A stretch of DNA of 64,000 nt, taken from NCBI GenBank assembly GCA_014058105.1, contig JACGCM010000779.1, positions 3,844,001 to 3,908,000 of the forward strand, in the 5' to 3' direction. Under the pieces are notes generated by a model, which was not told the DNA's origin, did not search any database, and saw only the letters and a program-made list of their open reading frames with translations. This document shows, one piece after another, positions 10,796 to 23,300 of this stretch. The position numbers and the translations under genes were made by a program. How positions within the stretch are numbered: the first letter of the stretch is position 1; each line of letters begins with the position of its first letter. Source of the stretch: Kingdonia uniflora (Eukaryota > Streptophyta > Magnoliopsida > Ranunculales > Circaeasteraceae).

Positions 10796-11407
10796 TGTAA
10801 TGGTCAAATTTCGTAGGCTCGAAATGGCTTGGAATTCGCTATCACACCAATGAACTTGTGATAATATTCTAATGGAAAGCAAGAAATGACACGGGTGGTT
10901 TTAGTGTGAAAAACCTCTGAATAGGTAAAAAAAAAAAAAAATACGACCTCGAGTGGAGGATTTTTGTAAAAGTATTTTTATTGCTTGAGACAGATATCTT
11001 AGATTTAGAAATGCTTGAACCTTGTAACTAAGAAGTTTGAATGTTTTTGAGAATCTAGAATATGCAGTTTTCTTGGTGATTTCTCATGTAATTTTCTGGT
11101 CCTTGTCTCTTCTAGAACTTCTTCCTTATATAGGCCTTCTCCGCAGTTCTTCATCGTGCTGGAGCAGGTTCTCCGAACAATGTGATTAGTGGCGGTTGAC
11201 TGAGTAACTGTTGAGTTCGTGAGAGACATGTATCTTTGACTAGTTCAGGTTTTTCGGTTTGAGTTCGACTTACGTTCGTCACCAGTTCGTGAAGTAGGTT
11301 GAAATGTTGACTAGAGAAGTCATATGAAAAATGCGTAAGTCTGAGATGTCAGTAGTTCGAGCTAGAAGCAACTCGATTAGGGTCATATCGAGGGGTAGGC
11401 CCCTACA
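10796..11407 (-). repeat. 5' LTR of the gypsy element
   Basis: This is a direct repeat of 759-1378. On the minus strand it starts TGTAGGGG at 11407 and ends ATTACA at 10796. A TATA-like CCTATATAAGGAAG lies at about 11122-11135 (minus), in the position of an LTR promoter. A 15-A run on the plus strand at 10927-10941 is expanded compared with the other LTR. Confidence 0.92.
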
Positions 11408-11412
11408 AATAT
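11408..11412. repeat. Target-site duplication AATAT, right copy
   Basis: This is an exact copy of 754-758, directly abutting the 5' LTR. Confidence 0.9.
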
Positions 11413-11739
11413 CATATGACATAAATCTAAAAAACTGAAATAAAAAATACAATTAAATTTCACACCCAATCAATAAGAGTTAAAACCTAAAACAAGTTTG
11501 CAAAATGATACTCGACGATGACCAAATATTTTTGTCATTAATTAACAAAAAAATTTCAATTAAGTAAAATCTTACATACAAAAAGTTGGGTTTGAACATT
11601 GGAAGGCCTTATTGCACCGGCCCATTAAATGAAAAACTATCGAAAACTTTAAACTAACCTCACATCACAACCTTTAAACATGAGCCCCAGCTTAGCAATT
11701 TAACGGACGAGAAGAACGCCTTATATTATCTCCGTCAAC
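11413..11739. other. Intergenic, downstream of the ATL6/31-like gene
   Basis: AT-rich with no coding signal. It must hold the 3' UTR and poly(A) site of the minus-strand RING gene. No specific signal is assigned. Confidence 0.4.
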
Positions 11740-12759
11740 TCACTTCGGCGATGTCGATTTAACAGATGCTGTTCTTGTGAAAAACATCCACCTATCTGAT
11801 TTTGCCCTCCGGCTTGGTTGTGGCTCCAATCGCCGAAACTGATAACTCTTCCCACGACTACTCCCCTCGCCTCCACCTGTCCTGTAACCCCGATGACTAC
11901 TACCGCCAGAAACCGACCCATCTCCGGAACTAACCGGGACCACCATTGTGTTCAGAATATACTTTCTAACGTCCCCCGGTAACCGTAGTGTAAACCTCTC
12001 GCAACACTCACCCGGTGGCACTAAAGAGTGCCCAGTGGAGTGTGACCGTGGGAATTTTCCTTGAATCGGTCCAGTTCGAGTCGGGCGGTTCGGAACCGGG
12101 AAGTCACTAGGGTTTATAACTTCCACGTCCCGAGAACTGCCCTCTTCATTAACATGTATCGATACATCCGAGGTGTGATCTGACTCGGAAACATTAATAA
12201 CAGTTGTTTCCGCAGATTGTCTCGGGTCGAGATTTGACCGACACACCGGGCAAGTTATATGAGACACCAACCAAAGATCGATGCACTTGGGGTGAAACAC
12301 GTGATCGCATTTCGGTAACAAGCGCAGGGATTCGTCGTCTTCAAACTCATTCAAACACACCGCACATTCTAACTCGGCTTTCCCAATTTTCAAGTCTTTT
12401 ACAATCGAATAAGTAAAAGTCGGAAACATCTCTATTACGTCCGGATGAAGTCCGTTAGTTCTTCTCGACCGTATACTACCACCGTTAGCCATCACTATCG
12501 CTCGTGAGTTATGCTCCTCCCCTGCGCATTGTCGAATATAAACCGAAAATAACCCCATGAAAAAGAAGGCGCTAATTAATATGACAATAATCACTGCCAT
12601 GGACGGGTTGAACTTTGCACTGTACTGGCTCACTGGAGGTACCGGCGGGGATGGGGAAGTGGCATTGGCACCCGATTCCCCATAAACCAACGATACCTCC
12701 AATAATAAAAAGAGCAAGAACAAGACGAGTACGCCTCGGCACTCAATCTTGTTCTTCAT
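11740..12759 (-). CDS. RING-H2 E3 ubiquitin ligase, ATL6/ATL31-like
   Basis: A single-exon gene of 339 codons, typical of ATL genes. Residues 1-27 form a hydrophobic signal ([17 protein letters not shown]). A transmembrane helix follows at about 54-77. A GLD-type motif ([12 protein letters not shown]) is at 102-113 and the RING-H2 at 132-173. Zinc ligands are C132, C135, C151, H153, H156, C159, C170 and C173, with the conserved Trp in CIDLW. A long Ser/Thr/Arg-rich tail ends at 339. Members of this group are membrane-bound ubiquitin ligases; ATL6 and ATL31 of Arabidopsis act in carbon/nitrogen response and defence by targeting 14-3-3 proteins. Assignment to that subgroup rests on architecture (signal peptide plus TM, ~340 residues, long tail). 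It is not part of the ATL cluster further right, whose proteins are shorter and Pro-rich at the N-terminus. All key residues are present. Confidence 0.92.
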   Translation of the reverse strand: MKNKIECRGVLVLFLLFLLLEVSLVYGESGANATSPSPPVPPVSQYSAKFNPSMAVIIVILISAFFFMGLFSVYIRQCAGEEHNSRAIVMANGGSIRSRRTNGLHPDVIEMFPTFTYSIVKDLKIGKAELECAVCLNEFEDDESLRLLPKCDHVFHPKCIDLWLVSHITCPVCRSNLDPRQSAETTVINVSESDHTSDVSIHVNEEGSSRDVEVINPSDFPVPNRPTRTGPIQGKFPRSHSTGHSLVPPGECCERFTLRLPGDVRKYILNTMVVPVSSGDGSVSGGSSHRGYRTGGGEGSSRGKSYQFRRLEPQPSRRAKSDRWMFFTRTASVKSTSPK

Positions 12760-14456
12760 GAATTAGTCCCTCTTTGGTTCATACAAACAAATTGTTAAAA
12801 GGGTTTTATGAAGATATTATTGCGTGGGCTTCAAGCAAAGCTATCATTATCGTAAGAGTCGTGAGCGAGTGAGAAACCGTGACATTTCGTTTATATCGCT
12901 CCGTGAGAGGCTGATAAACTGCGATTTTAACGTAGGATTGTGTTGCGTTGTGCGTTTAATTAACAAAGTATCGGTTCCTTCGAGGAGGATTGCAATACTA
13001 GAAGCCTTGAGAAATGTGATAGTAGTTTAAGTGGGCCGTTTTGAAAGAGAAGAGTTCGAGACAGCGATTTGTTTGGTTTCCTGGAGATAATAATAACATT
13101 GCACCGCTATAGGGCTCTGCTTGGCTCAGTTGGAGAGATTTCTCTCATACATAATTTTAGTTGGTTATGTCTAAAGCAATGGAAATCTTTGTGTGTGATC
13201 ATAAATATTTTGTATCTTTGAGGTCTGTATGAGCCCGTTCCTTACTGGAAATATCAGCCTTTGAACCGCTTCTAAAATTCTAGGAAACCTGTAATTGTAT
13301 TAGAGATAAATCAGTATTACACTCAAAATCATTGGAGATGTTGTAATGAAAACACCATAAAATGTCAGGTATTCCCAACAATGATTTCTTCTTTTCTTAC
13401 AATAGAGAAGAAGTAAATGAAAAGTTCCATTTTTGTCATGCGCAACAAAGCAAGCACTGATAGAAAAGAGAAAGACGTAGGCCAAACAACTAAGCCTTCT
13501 TTGTTTTTCTTCCTTGAAAAGCTCTCCTTCATTCTTTTTTCTTTTCCCCCAGAATATAACCAAGAACACAACTCATAGCTAAACTTTCTTAGTTTCTTAA
13601 TATTAAGAGAGAAAGAAAAAGTTCCACATTTCATGGTGAAGATGGTTCCACAATTGAAAAGTGCAGGAGAGCTTGTTTAAATATTTGCACACTACACATT
13701 GTATAATAGAATGAACCTCCAATGATTAGAACAAGAATGGGATACCCAACTACCAAGTGCTTAGTATTCGGACTATTAAAGCTTTTGTGTTGTGGAATAT
13801 TTAATCCCTGAGGTGATGAGTCACCCAAAATCTTTTAATTACATTCCATTAATCTTGGGGAATCCTCTTAATTAAAAAATGATGAGAATCACAATCTTAA
13901 ATTTTGCTAATCCTCCTCAATGGAGGATCTCAGCAACACTCCCCACTATTGATCCAACAAAATAAAAAATCGTAGCACACATTGACAAAAACAATATGTC
14001 AACCCCCATTACACTTTTCACCCATAATGATAGAGAGGGTTGTCAAGACCCTCTTTGCAGGAGAGTTAGCAAACTCACATTAGGATGATGAGAATCTAAT
14101 TTTCTTCATATGTTAATATATAGTATCTTTGTAGTTTCATTGATTACAAAAGTGGTATCATTGTATTATCATACAAGATCTAACAAGAGAACTCTATAAA
14201 CAAAGCTATAATTCAAATATTTAAAGCATCAAGCCAACCCATAATCACTTATTCCTTGTTTAATTTGTTTTACAACTATCCAAACATAATTCACTAGATG
14301 GTAGTCCCTACACATGCTACATTGTTTCTCTTTTAAGGGACACCAATCCCATTTAAAATTCATTCAAACAAATAAAATGAAGAACTTCAAACTTTTCCCT
14401 TAGAAGAATTGAGTAGCCACTTTAGATCTGGTTATATATAACTATAAAACTTACTC
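12760..14456. other. Intergenic: divergent promoter space of the RING and DUF617 genes
   Basis: The left end is upstream of the minus-strand RING gene, and the right end is upstream of the plus-strand DUF617 gene. I saw no protein similarity in the short open frames here. It is AT-rich, and no repeat family was recognised. Confidence 0.4.
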
Positions 14457-14464
14457 TATATAAA
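14457..14464 (+). promoter_or_regulatory. TATA box of the DUF617 gene
   Basis: TATATAAA lies 57 bases before the ATG, in a context (CTCTATATAAACATC) fitting plant TATA boxes. A CA-rich leader (CACACACACTCATAAACACT) lies between it and the start codon. Confidence 0.6.
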
Positions 14465-14520
14465 CATCAATATTTCCTCAACTATCTCCACACACACACT
14501 CATAAACACTCACCACCACC

Positions 14521-15222
14521 ATGTCAGGCGGCACAACACACATTATCACTGGTGTCACCACAGTCGACTGTCAAAAACAAGTCCGATCGTGGAGGCTTCT
14601 CCTCTCCATCATGGAGTTCCTCATCCCACGTTGCAACCGAAACTACTTAAATGAACAGAAACAAAGAGAAGAAGATAACTATGTGAAAAACATCTACCGT
14701 GATACTCAACAACTGGCCTTCAGTCCAAACACCAAAAAGATTACAGGAACAATCTTTGGCTACCGCCATGGAAAAGTTAGTTTTTGCATTCAAGCCAATT
14801 CCACTGCAGTTGCTCCAATCCTACTCCTTGAACTCGACGTTCCTACGGCTATCCTTGCTAAGGAGATGCAGAGTGGAGTTCTCCGAATTTCACTTGATTC
14901 AAAGAGGAGTAACTCGCCAGCATCATCCCCACTCATTTCCATACCATTTTGGACTATGTCATTCAACGGGAAGAAGGTAGGGTTTGCAATCAAACGCAAA
15001 CCAACGCAGGTTGATATGCAAATCTTGAGATTAATGAAGAGTGTTGCTGTGGGTGCGGGTGTTATAAGTGGGAAGAGACTAAGTTTTGATGATGACCTTA
15101 TGTATCTCCGAGCTAACTTCGAACGAGTAGCCAGTTCATCAAACTCTGAATCATTCCATTTGATTAACCCTGATGGATGTACCAGTCAAGAACTTAATAT
15201 CGTTCTCCGCCGTACTAGATGA
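14521..15222 (+). CDS. MIZU-KUSSEI 1-like protein (DUF617)
   Basis: A single-exon gene of 233 codons with a clear leader and CACCACCACCATG start context. The DUF617 domain fills residues ~75-232: GTIFGYRHGKVSFCIQ (76-91), LLLELDVPTAILAKEMQSGV (101-120), LRISLD, then FWTMSFNGKKVGFAIKRK (143-160), LMKSVAVGAGVISG (171-184), LMYLRANFERV (193-203) and SFHLINPDGCTSQELNIVLR (211-230). These blocks are the family hallmarks in the family order. Arabidopsis MIZ1 is an ER-associated protein required for root hydrotropism; most paralogues have no known role. The N-terminal 70 residues are not conserved in the family and give no clue. The length is normal for the family and no defect is seen. This specific member could be any of several DUF617 paralogues, so no gene symbol is given. 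Confidence 0.93.
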   Translation: MSGGTTHIITGVTTVDCQKQVRSWRLLLSIMEFLIPRCNRNYLNEQKQREEDNYVKNIYRDTQQLAFSPNTKKITGTIFGYRHGKVSFCIQANSTAVAPILLLELDVPTAILAKEMQSGVLRISLDSKRSNSPASSPLISIPFWTMSFNGKKVGFAIKRKPTQVDMQILRLMKSVAVGAGVISGKRLSFDDDLMYLRANFERVASSSNSESFHLINPDGCTSQELNIVLRRTR

Positions 15223-17357
15223 CCCTCTATTCATGTCCCTCTTGTAATACCTTCATGTCTTTTTTTCTCTCTTTTTCCAGACTTAAGGGTTTGGTTTTTC
15301 GTTTGCTTAGTCCCTACTTAGTAAAACTGAGAGGGTGGCAAATTTGGAATTATGTTAATCAAATGTCTATTTACATCATCTTTATTCTTCTTACAACGCT
15401 ATTGCTGCGAAAAAGATAACTTAAAAAATACACTAAGGAACACTTTCATTTCTTTTCAGCGTTACAATCCTAGTTATTGGAGCTAAAGGTCAATCATTAG
15501 CGTCTAATTCTTTATCAACGTGAAACAAAAAACATGTACGATCTGTTAAACTCACAATCAACGTTCTATATCTTATGGTCCCAAATTCAGGACCAGTTCA
15601 CAATTATATGCAGGTTTCACAATAAGAGTTATATTGGCAGATCTCCACGTTATATTTCGCAAAGACCCTATGTATTATAATCAATCTCTTTTTGTATTAA
15701 CAAACCTTGCAAACATAATACATAAGAGAGAGAGAGAGAGAGACCGCCGGAACATACGGACAGACCGACAAAAGAAAGACATGAACAAATCAATGGAAGG
15801 AAAGGGTGCTTTACTCCTGTGAATGGTGATCACTCTTTTTGAATTTGTATGTTTCTTGCATGAGCTGTGAGTTTATTCCCTTTTGTCTGAGTCTCAGTCA
15901 CAATGGACTACAGAGGGGAGTAGGCGCCTCAGCCTTAGTTTATTTACTCGTGCATATATGCCTGTCTGCCTTAATGGGATACTGTCAGATTTTTAAGACA
16001 GAATCATTACCACTTTGTTCCACAAATTTAGTTATTTCTTTTAGTGAGATTTGTACTTTAATCATGTTTAATATTTGTAAGCAATCATCAACACTGCTTT
16101 ATCAGACAATATATATTTGTAAGCAATTATCAACACTGCTTTATCAGACAATATATTTGGAGTCGGTAGTTCGAATCGCATTCCCCCCTTCATTTCAAAA
16201 AAGTGCAAGAAAATCTAACTCTACTGTGCAGGCACAGAAGAGAGAAATGACTGAGAGAAGACGCAGATGATAAAGAAAATGAAGTAAATGCCAGTAAAAG
16301 TGACCATCCTCCAAACAACAAGTTTAGATAGGAAGAAAAACAGAATGACTGATTGCAATTTCAATGGCAGAATTTCCATCAAGTAGGAAACTAAATGTGC
16401 AATCCTAACCGAGAAAGAAACATACATTTCAAATCAAATGTCATGAAACATAGACTGTCAACAACACACATGAACTGAGTGATTTTGATGCGAGCCACAG
16501 TTAACATGCTCCTCGGAGAAGATTTCTCTCACTCGTTTCGAAATTCTACCCTTGGGGTTTCGTTTTTAAGTTAGTCTTTATTTATTTTAGTACTTTCACT
16601 TAATTAGTAAGTAGAGTTGTATTAGAGTTTAGTCCAGTTCAGAAAGAGGTTAAGTTTTTATCTAAATAGAGCTTGTTCTACCAATGTCAACAGTTGATAT
16701 CATTCATTTTACTTGAGTTTAGTTATAAATAAAAACTAACTTTAGTTAACTTGAGCCTTCAAATTAGGGGTTTCAATTTGAGCCCCAAAAGAACCAAATT
16801 TTCTTTTGAAGAATTTTCAAATTTGCATCCGACTTTAGGGATCTGTTTTCTAACTTTGTCCAAGGCCCACAGGTTTTACTAGGAGATTGGGTCTATTTTT
16901 TTCCTCCAATAACATCAGCCTTGTTTGGGTGCACTGACTTAAGCAAGAGAATTCTTATAAAACTAACTGCCGTAATATTCTAGTTATGTTAAAGTCTCTT
17001 AAGATGATTCTTTCAGTTATATCAATGAACCAAATCGATCATGACCTTGTTTTTATGTGATTTCAGATTACTCATGTTTTCATGGATATTTTCACTCTCT
17101 GACAGTGAAGATACAGGATCAGATAATAATGCAAAGGCTATACCCACAAAAATATATATAATCAAGACTAAAAACCAAAACTAAACGCCAATGCTCTATA
17201 GAATCATTCCCATTCTTATTATTCTACCATTTTGCCCTACTTACAACAATTTAGATTATTATTTGGCTACAATGGATAATCTATGGAGGGCTATCTCTCC
17301 TCTTTAGATATTTGTAACTAGCTTTGATGTGATATCTTAAATTATGTAATGCTATTG
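15223..17357. other. Intergenic between the convergent DUF617 and GH5 genes
   Basis: The two flanking genes converge, so both 3' UTRs must lie here. A (GA)n tract is at 15727-15743, and a 42-bp direct duplication is listed separately. No further gene was recognised. Short open frames have no resemblance to known proteins. Confidence 0.4.
16071..16154. repeat. 42-bp tandem duplication
   Basis: ATATTTGTAAGCAATCATCA plus 22 further bases at 16071-16112 is repeated almost exactly at 16113-16154 (one C/T difference near the start). It is non-coding. Confidence 0.8.
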
Positions 17358-20300
17358 CTAATGAAGAAACCAATATGCCAAGGCAAACAACACAAGATTG
17401 TTTAGGATTCGCTTCTTTGGTGAATCACCTGCATCAAAATATTCATACTCAGCTACAAACAACCTTTTTCGTGTTTATACAGGTGTAGCAATGTGCATAT
17501 ATATAAGATGGTAGCGTTGAATTTACCTAGCTGGAGGTAGTTATTCCTGATGTTCCATTCGAAGTCCCAGTGCGACCTATCATTCTTGAGTGTCCAATAT
17601 GCCCATCCAAAAGACGCTGCATTATAAACCTCTAACTGGGTCCTCCCAAAATCTTGATAATTTATCTGAGAACTATTAATCATGTTCCACTCGTTCACCC
17701 ACTCTCCTGGATCAAGAACAATTTCAGATATTACAACTTACAATCACTTATAAACCCCAAATGCTATTAATGGAAGGCTTCAGTCGAATATAATATTGAA
17801 ATTGATGTTCTAAGCAGAAAACACTGTTTTGGAATGCAAAGCCGAAAACATGCTTTCAGAGGTTCATAAAAGTATTGAGAACCATAATTGGGTTAATTAT
17901 GTCTCCCCAATGATGCTTACGATGATAACAAAATGAGATGCTCTGGAATAGCTGTGTCCGGCTCTGAAATTGTTCATTTCCTTAAACTGGTTAATTGGGA
18001 AAAACATGGACATGAATATATAATCTTACCAATAAAGACAAGTGGACCATTTGTGCTATTACAGTCTTGTAGTTGTGTTTGCCTGTTCTTGTAAATGAAC
18101 TCGATGTTTTCTATAGCAGTCAAGTTAACAAAGAACGTATCAAAGAGGTTATAGTAATGCAAATCTACCACAACGTTTGTAAAGCCGATGTAGGCTTGAT
18201 AAAGCTCCAATGGATCTGCATTTCCAATTCTCTGACAAATTATTACGTATGCTGTGGCTGAGTAGTTTCGTACAATCTGATATCCCTTTGAATAGTATGA
18301 AACTAAAAGATCCAGTGGGACTTCAGAGACAGAGGGTTCATTCAAGAGTTCAATCCCTAACAAGGATGGATGGTTTGCATATCTGCACATAAATGAATTG
18401 ATGTTTTATAAGACTGAGTTTAATACTTAATTGTTTCTATGTTCCCAGATTGTAGATTATATCTGTCTATACCTGGAAATATACTTTTTGACTCCAAAAA
18501 TCAAATTTATTTCCTAGACAACAAGAACGTGGTAATGTAAAGAGAGTATATTATAACAAGTCTCACTATCAAAATTAAGTTTTCTAATAAAATAATAATA
18601 CAATTACTCTTACAGGTCAAAAAACTAACAACATATCAAGAAAATGGTATGCATACCAATTCCTTTAAACTATAGACATGTTGAACCCAAAGAGATTTTA
18701 CAGGAAAAGAAACCTATTCCCTTACATGTCCAAGCCAGGGATATGTACTCAAGGTGGACTATTAATCCAGAGTTCAAGGTGCCCAAAATTATAAAATGCA
18801 AGGGGATTCCCCCATCACGAAATATGTTGCAACGTAGTACAGATGGGGCTTTCTGTAGCACTAGAGGAGGGTATGGAGGCTTATTGAGAGACAGTGAAAT
18901 TGTATTCTTCGTTATGCAAGGCAGGAGAAACCAGTTAATGTTGAGTACCATGAGATGAAGGCTATTATAAATAGAGGGCTCTGTCTGGCAAGCCAACATG
19001 GATTTACTAGCATTCACATTACCACATATTTTGAGAGGATGGTAGGCTATTTCGGAGACGGGAAAAGGCCCCCATGGAGGTGCTTGTTGTTGTACAAAGA
19101 CATCCTTCTGAGCACTGAAGTTATTTCTTCTTTTTGTATTTCCCATGTCTTTAAAAAGATGAATCAATCTGCTGATTTGTTAGCTAGGCACTGTACCATT
19201 AACACTGAGATTGTATTCCCCCCCCCCCCCCCCCCTAGCTTTTTCCTCACAACCTACGAGTCAAGCTTGAGGTGATGCTAGTGGGAAGGAATATGACGTG
19301 GCACATCCCTAATAGGATCGTTTACCACCCGTCTCGAGCTATCTTTACTTAATGCACTTTATTTATTGTACTGCTGGAGAGGCTAGCCTTCAGTTGTTAG
19401 GAGTTTTAGTTGTACTCAGTTTCTAATTGGATTGGTTAGGAAAGATTCGAGGATTCCTAGAATATATGGAGAGAGTGGTGTAACTTTGATTTTTAGTTGT
19501 TATTGAGAAAACCTAGTTTTGTTTTCAAATTCAATCTCTAAATTGATCTTCAAATCCCTAATATTGTAATTATCTCTTGAATCTTGCTTCCATGTTTGAA
19601 AAGCCTTCAGTTGTTAGGAGTTTTAGTTGTACTCAGTTTCTAATTGGATTGGTTAGGAAAGATTCTAGGATTCCTAGAATATATGGAGAGAGTGGTGTAA
19701 CTTTGATCTTTAGTTGTTATTGAGAAAACCTAGTTTTGTTTTCAAATTCAATCTCTAAATTGATCTTCAAATCCCTAATATTGTAATTATCTCTTGAATC
19801 TTGCCTCCATGTTCGAAAAGCCTGATTTCATCTTTATAAAAATAGTTGTTCTAAATGGATATCGCACCTGGAGGCTAGAAAATCTATAACGTTGAGGCTT
19901 TTTGAGATGCACTCAGCAGATGTAGGCCAGTTAGTAGAACCATCTCTACTTGCACTATGTTCCATCCCATTTTGGGAGCCAGGAGCTGCGTGGAGATCAA
20001 TTATGGCACGTATGCCATAGGCCCTGCACCAAAAATATGGAAGTAGAGATCAGTCACTTTCTAACCAAACAGTATATACAAAAGAAGCATAATAGCATTT
20101 CTGACAAGTAAAAGGCGGAAACAAGACCCACTGCGCCCATGAGAATGCATTATCAAGTGCTACCAATGTTCCCCTAACAAAAGGAGCCGGTGGAGTAGGA
20201 TCAAAAGCAATCCACCAACCGACAGGAATTCTCACAGTATTTATCCTGTGCTTCGACAGAAATGTAAAATCTTCGGGTGTGATAAAGCTGCTTCTATGTC

Positions 20301-23300
20301 TCTGCAGTTTGAGAAAGCATACACAAACAACTCAGCTTTACGGAGATGTCGGCTTCTGACAAGTGACAACAACCTAATTGTTTATTTTCAACCCCTACTA
20401 CTAAATCCCCAACCCGTCCCAAAAGCAACCCGTGTGAGTCATCACAACAATGGCATGTACAGATCCCAAATCCATGTGACTCAGCATTAACAAACACGAT
20501 ACAGTAGACAGGATCGATCACAAGAAATAAAAAAGTCCAAAAAACAGTTACAAAACACCAAGTTTTAACCCAGTTCACCGCTAATGGCAGCAAGCCAACG
20601 ATTGGACTTTACAATTGCGAAAAGAAAAACCGTTCCCTCGTGGCTCTCATTTGCCTCTAGGTATCAAGCCTCTCTCCCCCGGAGTTTTATCCCCTCTCGA
20701 TACCTTACAAGTAGCTTGATCTACAGTGCCTTCTACTAGCATGCTCTATTTTAGACGTACAAACTATTAATTTGAAAATATTGTAGTATTCATATTTAAT
20801 ATCTTCTTTATATTTACCAAATCCATCTACCTAGGGATCTTAGGTGAAAAAACATATGTGACACCCAAATGCATAACAAATAGTTGCTGTCATGTCTTGG
20901 GTAACAAGATCAATCACATACTTTCCATTAAACATCTATAGATGACACTTAAACAAAAAGTTAAGTATAAAAAACTAAATAAAATGGTAGAAGTACCGTA
21001 AGAACTTCTTCTGCTTTATCGTGTCCATAACCATTAGCGAGCTGATAATCTCCATGCAAGTTATTTGCCACAATAGTCATTTCAAACGTGGCTGTGTTAT
21101 TATCCCATCCTGGCTTGGCTAAATAGTCTGCTGTGAGCTGGTATGGAGATATAGCCTAAAACCATGAATTAAAGGATATAACAATTATTATCTAAAGATT
21201 GACACAACACTAGTAAGCATACAGTTACTCAATAGTTAACCCCATTGCAATGACATGGGGAACGGCAAACACATTGGTGTCCCACCAAACAGAGGGTCCA
21301 ACGCAGCTACACTAAAAATTGATCTGATATAATCATCCCGTTCGTTTTGACAAAGGTAAGTTATTTATGTAGAACCCATATCTGTGATGGTGGGCAGAAT
21401 GAACACAATTTTGTGCCACCAATAGACTACTCCTATGGTCTTCTAAGACTGATGCTCTAGTTTCATCCTTCACTTATTTATTAATGTTAGGGAGATTCAT
21501 ACCTGCAGATAGGCACCACTTGAGAGTTTAATATGAACTGTACTATTGCCATTTCTTTCAATATAAAATGTTTCTCTTATAGATGGTGTTTTCCCATTTG
21601 CGGAGACTGGGTGCCCTTCACCATCACATGATAGAAACTGGCCTCCAAAGGAGCGTAGTTGAAATTTCGCTTCAGACACTCTCCACAACTGCAACGCCAT
21701 AAACTAGCTGATGAATAACCTTCCTATATATGTCGGGATCCCCGGAACTTTCTAGGTTCAAATCTTTTTAGACATTTGGCAAAGTACATAGTTAGAGGTT
21801 AGATGTAGCAAATCCATTCGGTAAGAAAATTCTTCATCATGATTAATCCATCTTCCCCAAATTCCATAGTATTCCCAAAAAAATATGCAATTCAAGTTAA
21901 CAGTGGAAACCAACTCTCATTTTGACTGTAACTTAAAATGCATACTTTGTTAGAGTCAAAATCATCAAGATACTATGAAATTTAAAGGAACATTCTCACC
22001 AAATGGATTTGTCATACATAACCTCGAAGTTTCTAACCCTATATAAGATGTAGAGATGTCTAACAAGATGTTGACTGAGAGGTATTGATTTACACACTCA
22101 AGTGTACACTTGATCTGCTAAATGGAGTGAAAAGTTATGAACTACGAATATGTTCGATGGGAATATTCTCAATAATGAGTAGATCCTTTTCCCAAACTTT
22201 CGTCGTATACCATTAAATTGAATTACATTTTTATGATTTCATAACTATCAGAATGTGATGAAATTTTGAAAAGATTGGTCTTTTCATTACAGAGAACATT
22301 TCCACCGACCGAATTTGTATCCATAACCTTAAACGCCAGTTACACAAGTAGCTACAGGAGTCGAGAATACACTTAATTGTATAAACCTTGTGTCCCTTGA
22401 ACACAAGGTGTGTGTGTGCGTGTGTATTTTTTTATAAATATTCAAAAGAAACAATGCAAACTATTTAAGTATGTCTTGTACTTCAATGTAATCTCAAGTC
22501 TTAAAATCAACTTGAACTAGTGTAAGGTATGCGGATTGGGGAAGGATAAAGAAAATGAGAGCCTTGCGTCCATTCGTCGTACAGATCTAATACCCTATGA
22601 AACGGGTTGTGGATAATAAAAAAAATTGACAGGGTGGACAGGAAAATCTGTTTCAAGAGGAGGTACACTTTCTGTAGCTAACTATTCCCCTATCTAGTCT
22701 ACCAAATTACTCCTCGTCCTTTTCTAGGCGACTCTGTCCTACGTCCAGGTAATGTATTTTCTTAATTATTTTCTAATAAACGTGGCCAGGTTGAAGACTC
22801 GATAAAATAACTTTACCAGAATGCTTGGGGAACTTCTGCGTAGACAAGGAAAACCAAAAATATCACAGAACCTTTTGATAATTTGTGATACAGACAGTTA
22901 TACACTGAAAAGATTTTGAATTGGTAGGACACATGAAGCTAACTATTATTGATTACAAGCACCCATGACAAAAATGTGGAAGAAGAACCAAACCACATAG
23001 TGGGCGTTTTCAAAATTGCCCATTCAGTTGATTTAGGCTGCCGACTATACCAAACTGACAATGGGAAATGTTAGATTTCACTACCGGAACAATCTCCGAT
23101 TACGGGCTTGGAGGAAACCCTCTAACCTTAGGCCTCCCTCTTCTTTCTACAGAAATACCCCAGAGCAAACACCAGGAGTAACTTTATCAAAAGAAAAATA
23201 GCTAGATACTAGGATTAAAGAAAAGTGTCCCAAAGATAATACTTTGAATACCACCTCGTTCATTCTGATGCACCAAAGAACAAATTCAATGAGCATTCCA

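Larger units (their letters stand above)
759..11407 (-). mobile_element. Complete, inactive Ty3/gypsy LTR retrotransposon, Tat/Retand type (10,649 bp)
   Basis: Two LTRs of about 0.6 kb (759-1378 and 10796-11407) start with TGTAGGGG and end with ATTACA on the minus strand, and a 5-bp AATAT duplication flanks them. Next to the upstream LTR is a TGGCGCCGTCTGTGG primer-binding-type sequence. Read on the minus strand, the order is gag, protease, reverse transcriptase, RNase H and integrase, which is the gypsy order. The segment between pol and the 3' LTR carries an antisense coiled-coil ORF and a tandem array. Both are known features of the Tat lineage (Ogre, Retand and relatives). Every coding part carries stops or frameshifts, and catalytic residues are altered in protease, RT and integrase, so the copy is dead. 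By eye the LTRs differ at roughly a tenth of positions plus indels, so the insertion is old. Confidence 0.93.

Noticed and set aside
15839..16270. Plus-strand frame of 143 codons between the DUF617 and GH5 genes
   Set aside because: It contains the 42-bp non-coding duplication, has no resemblance to a protein family, and ends in low-complexity sequence.
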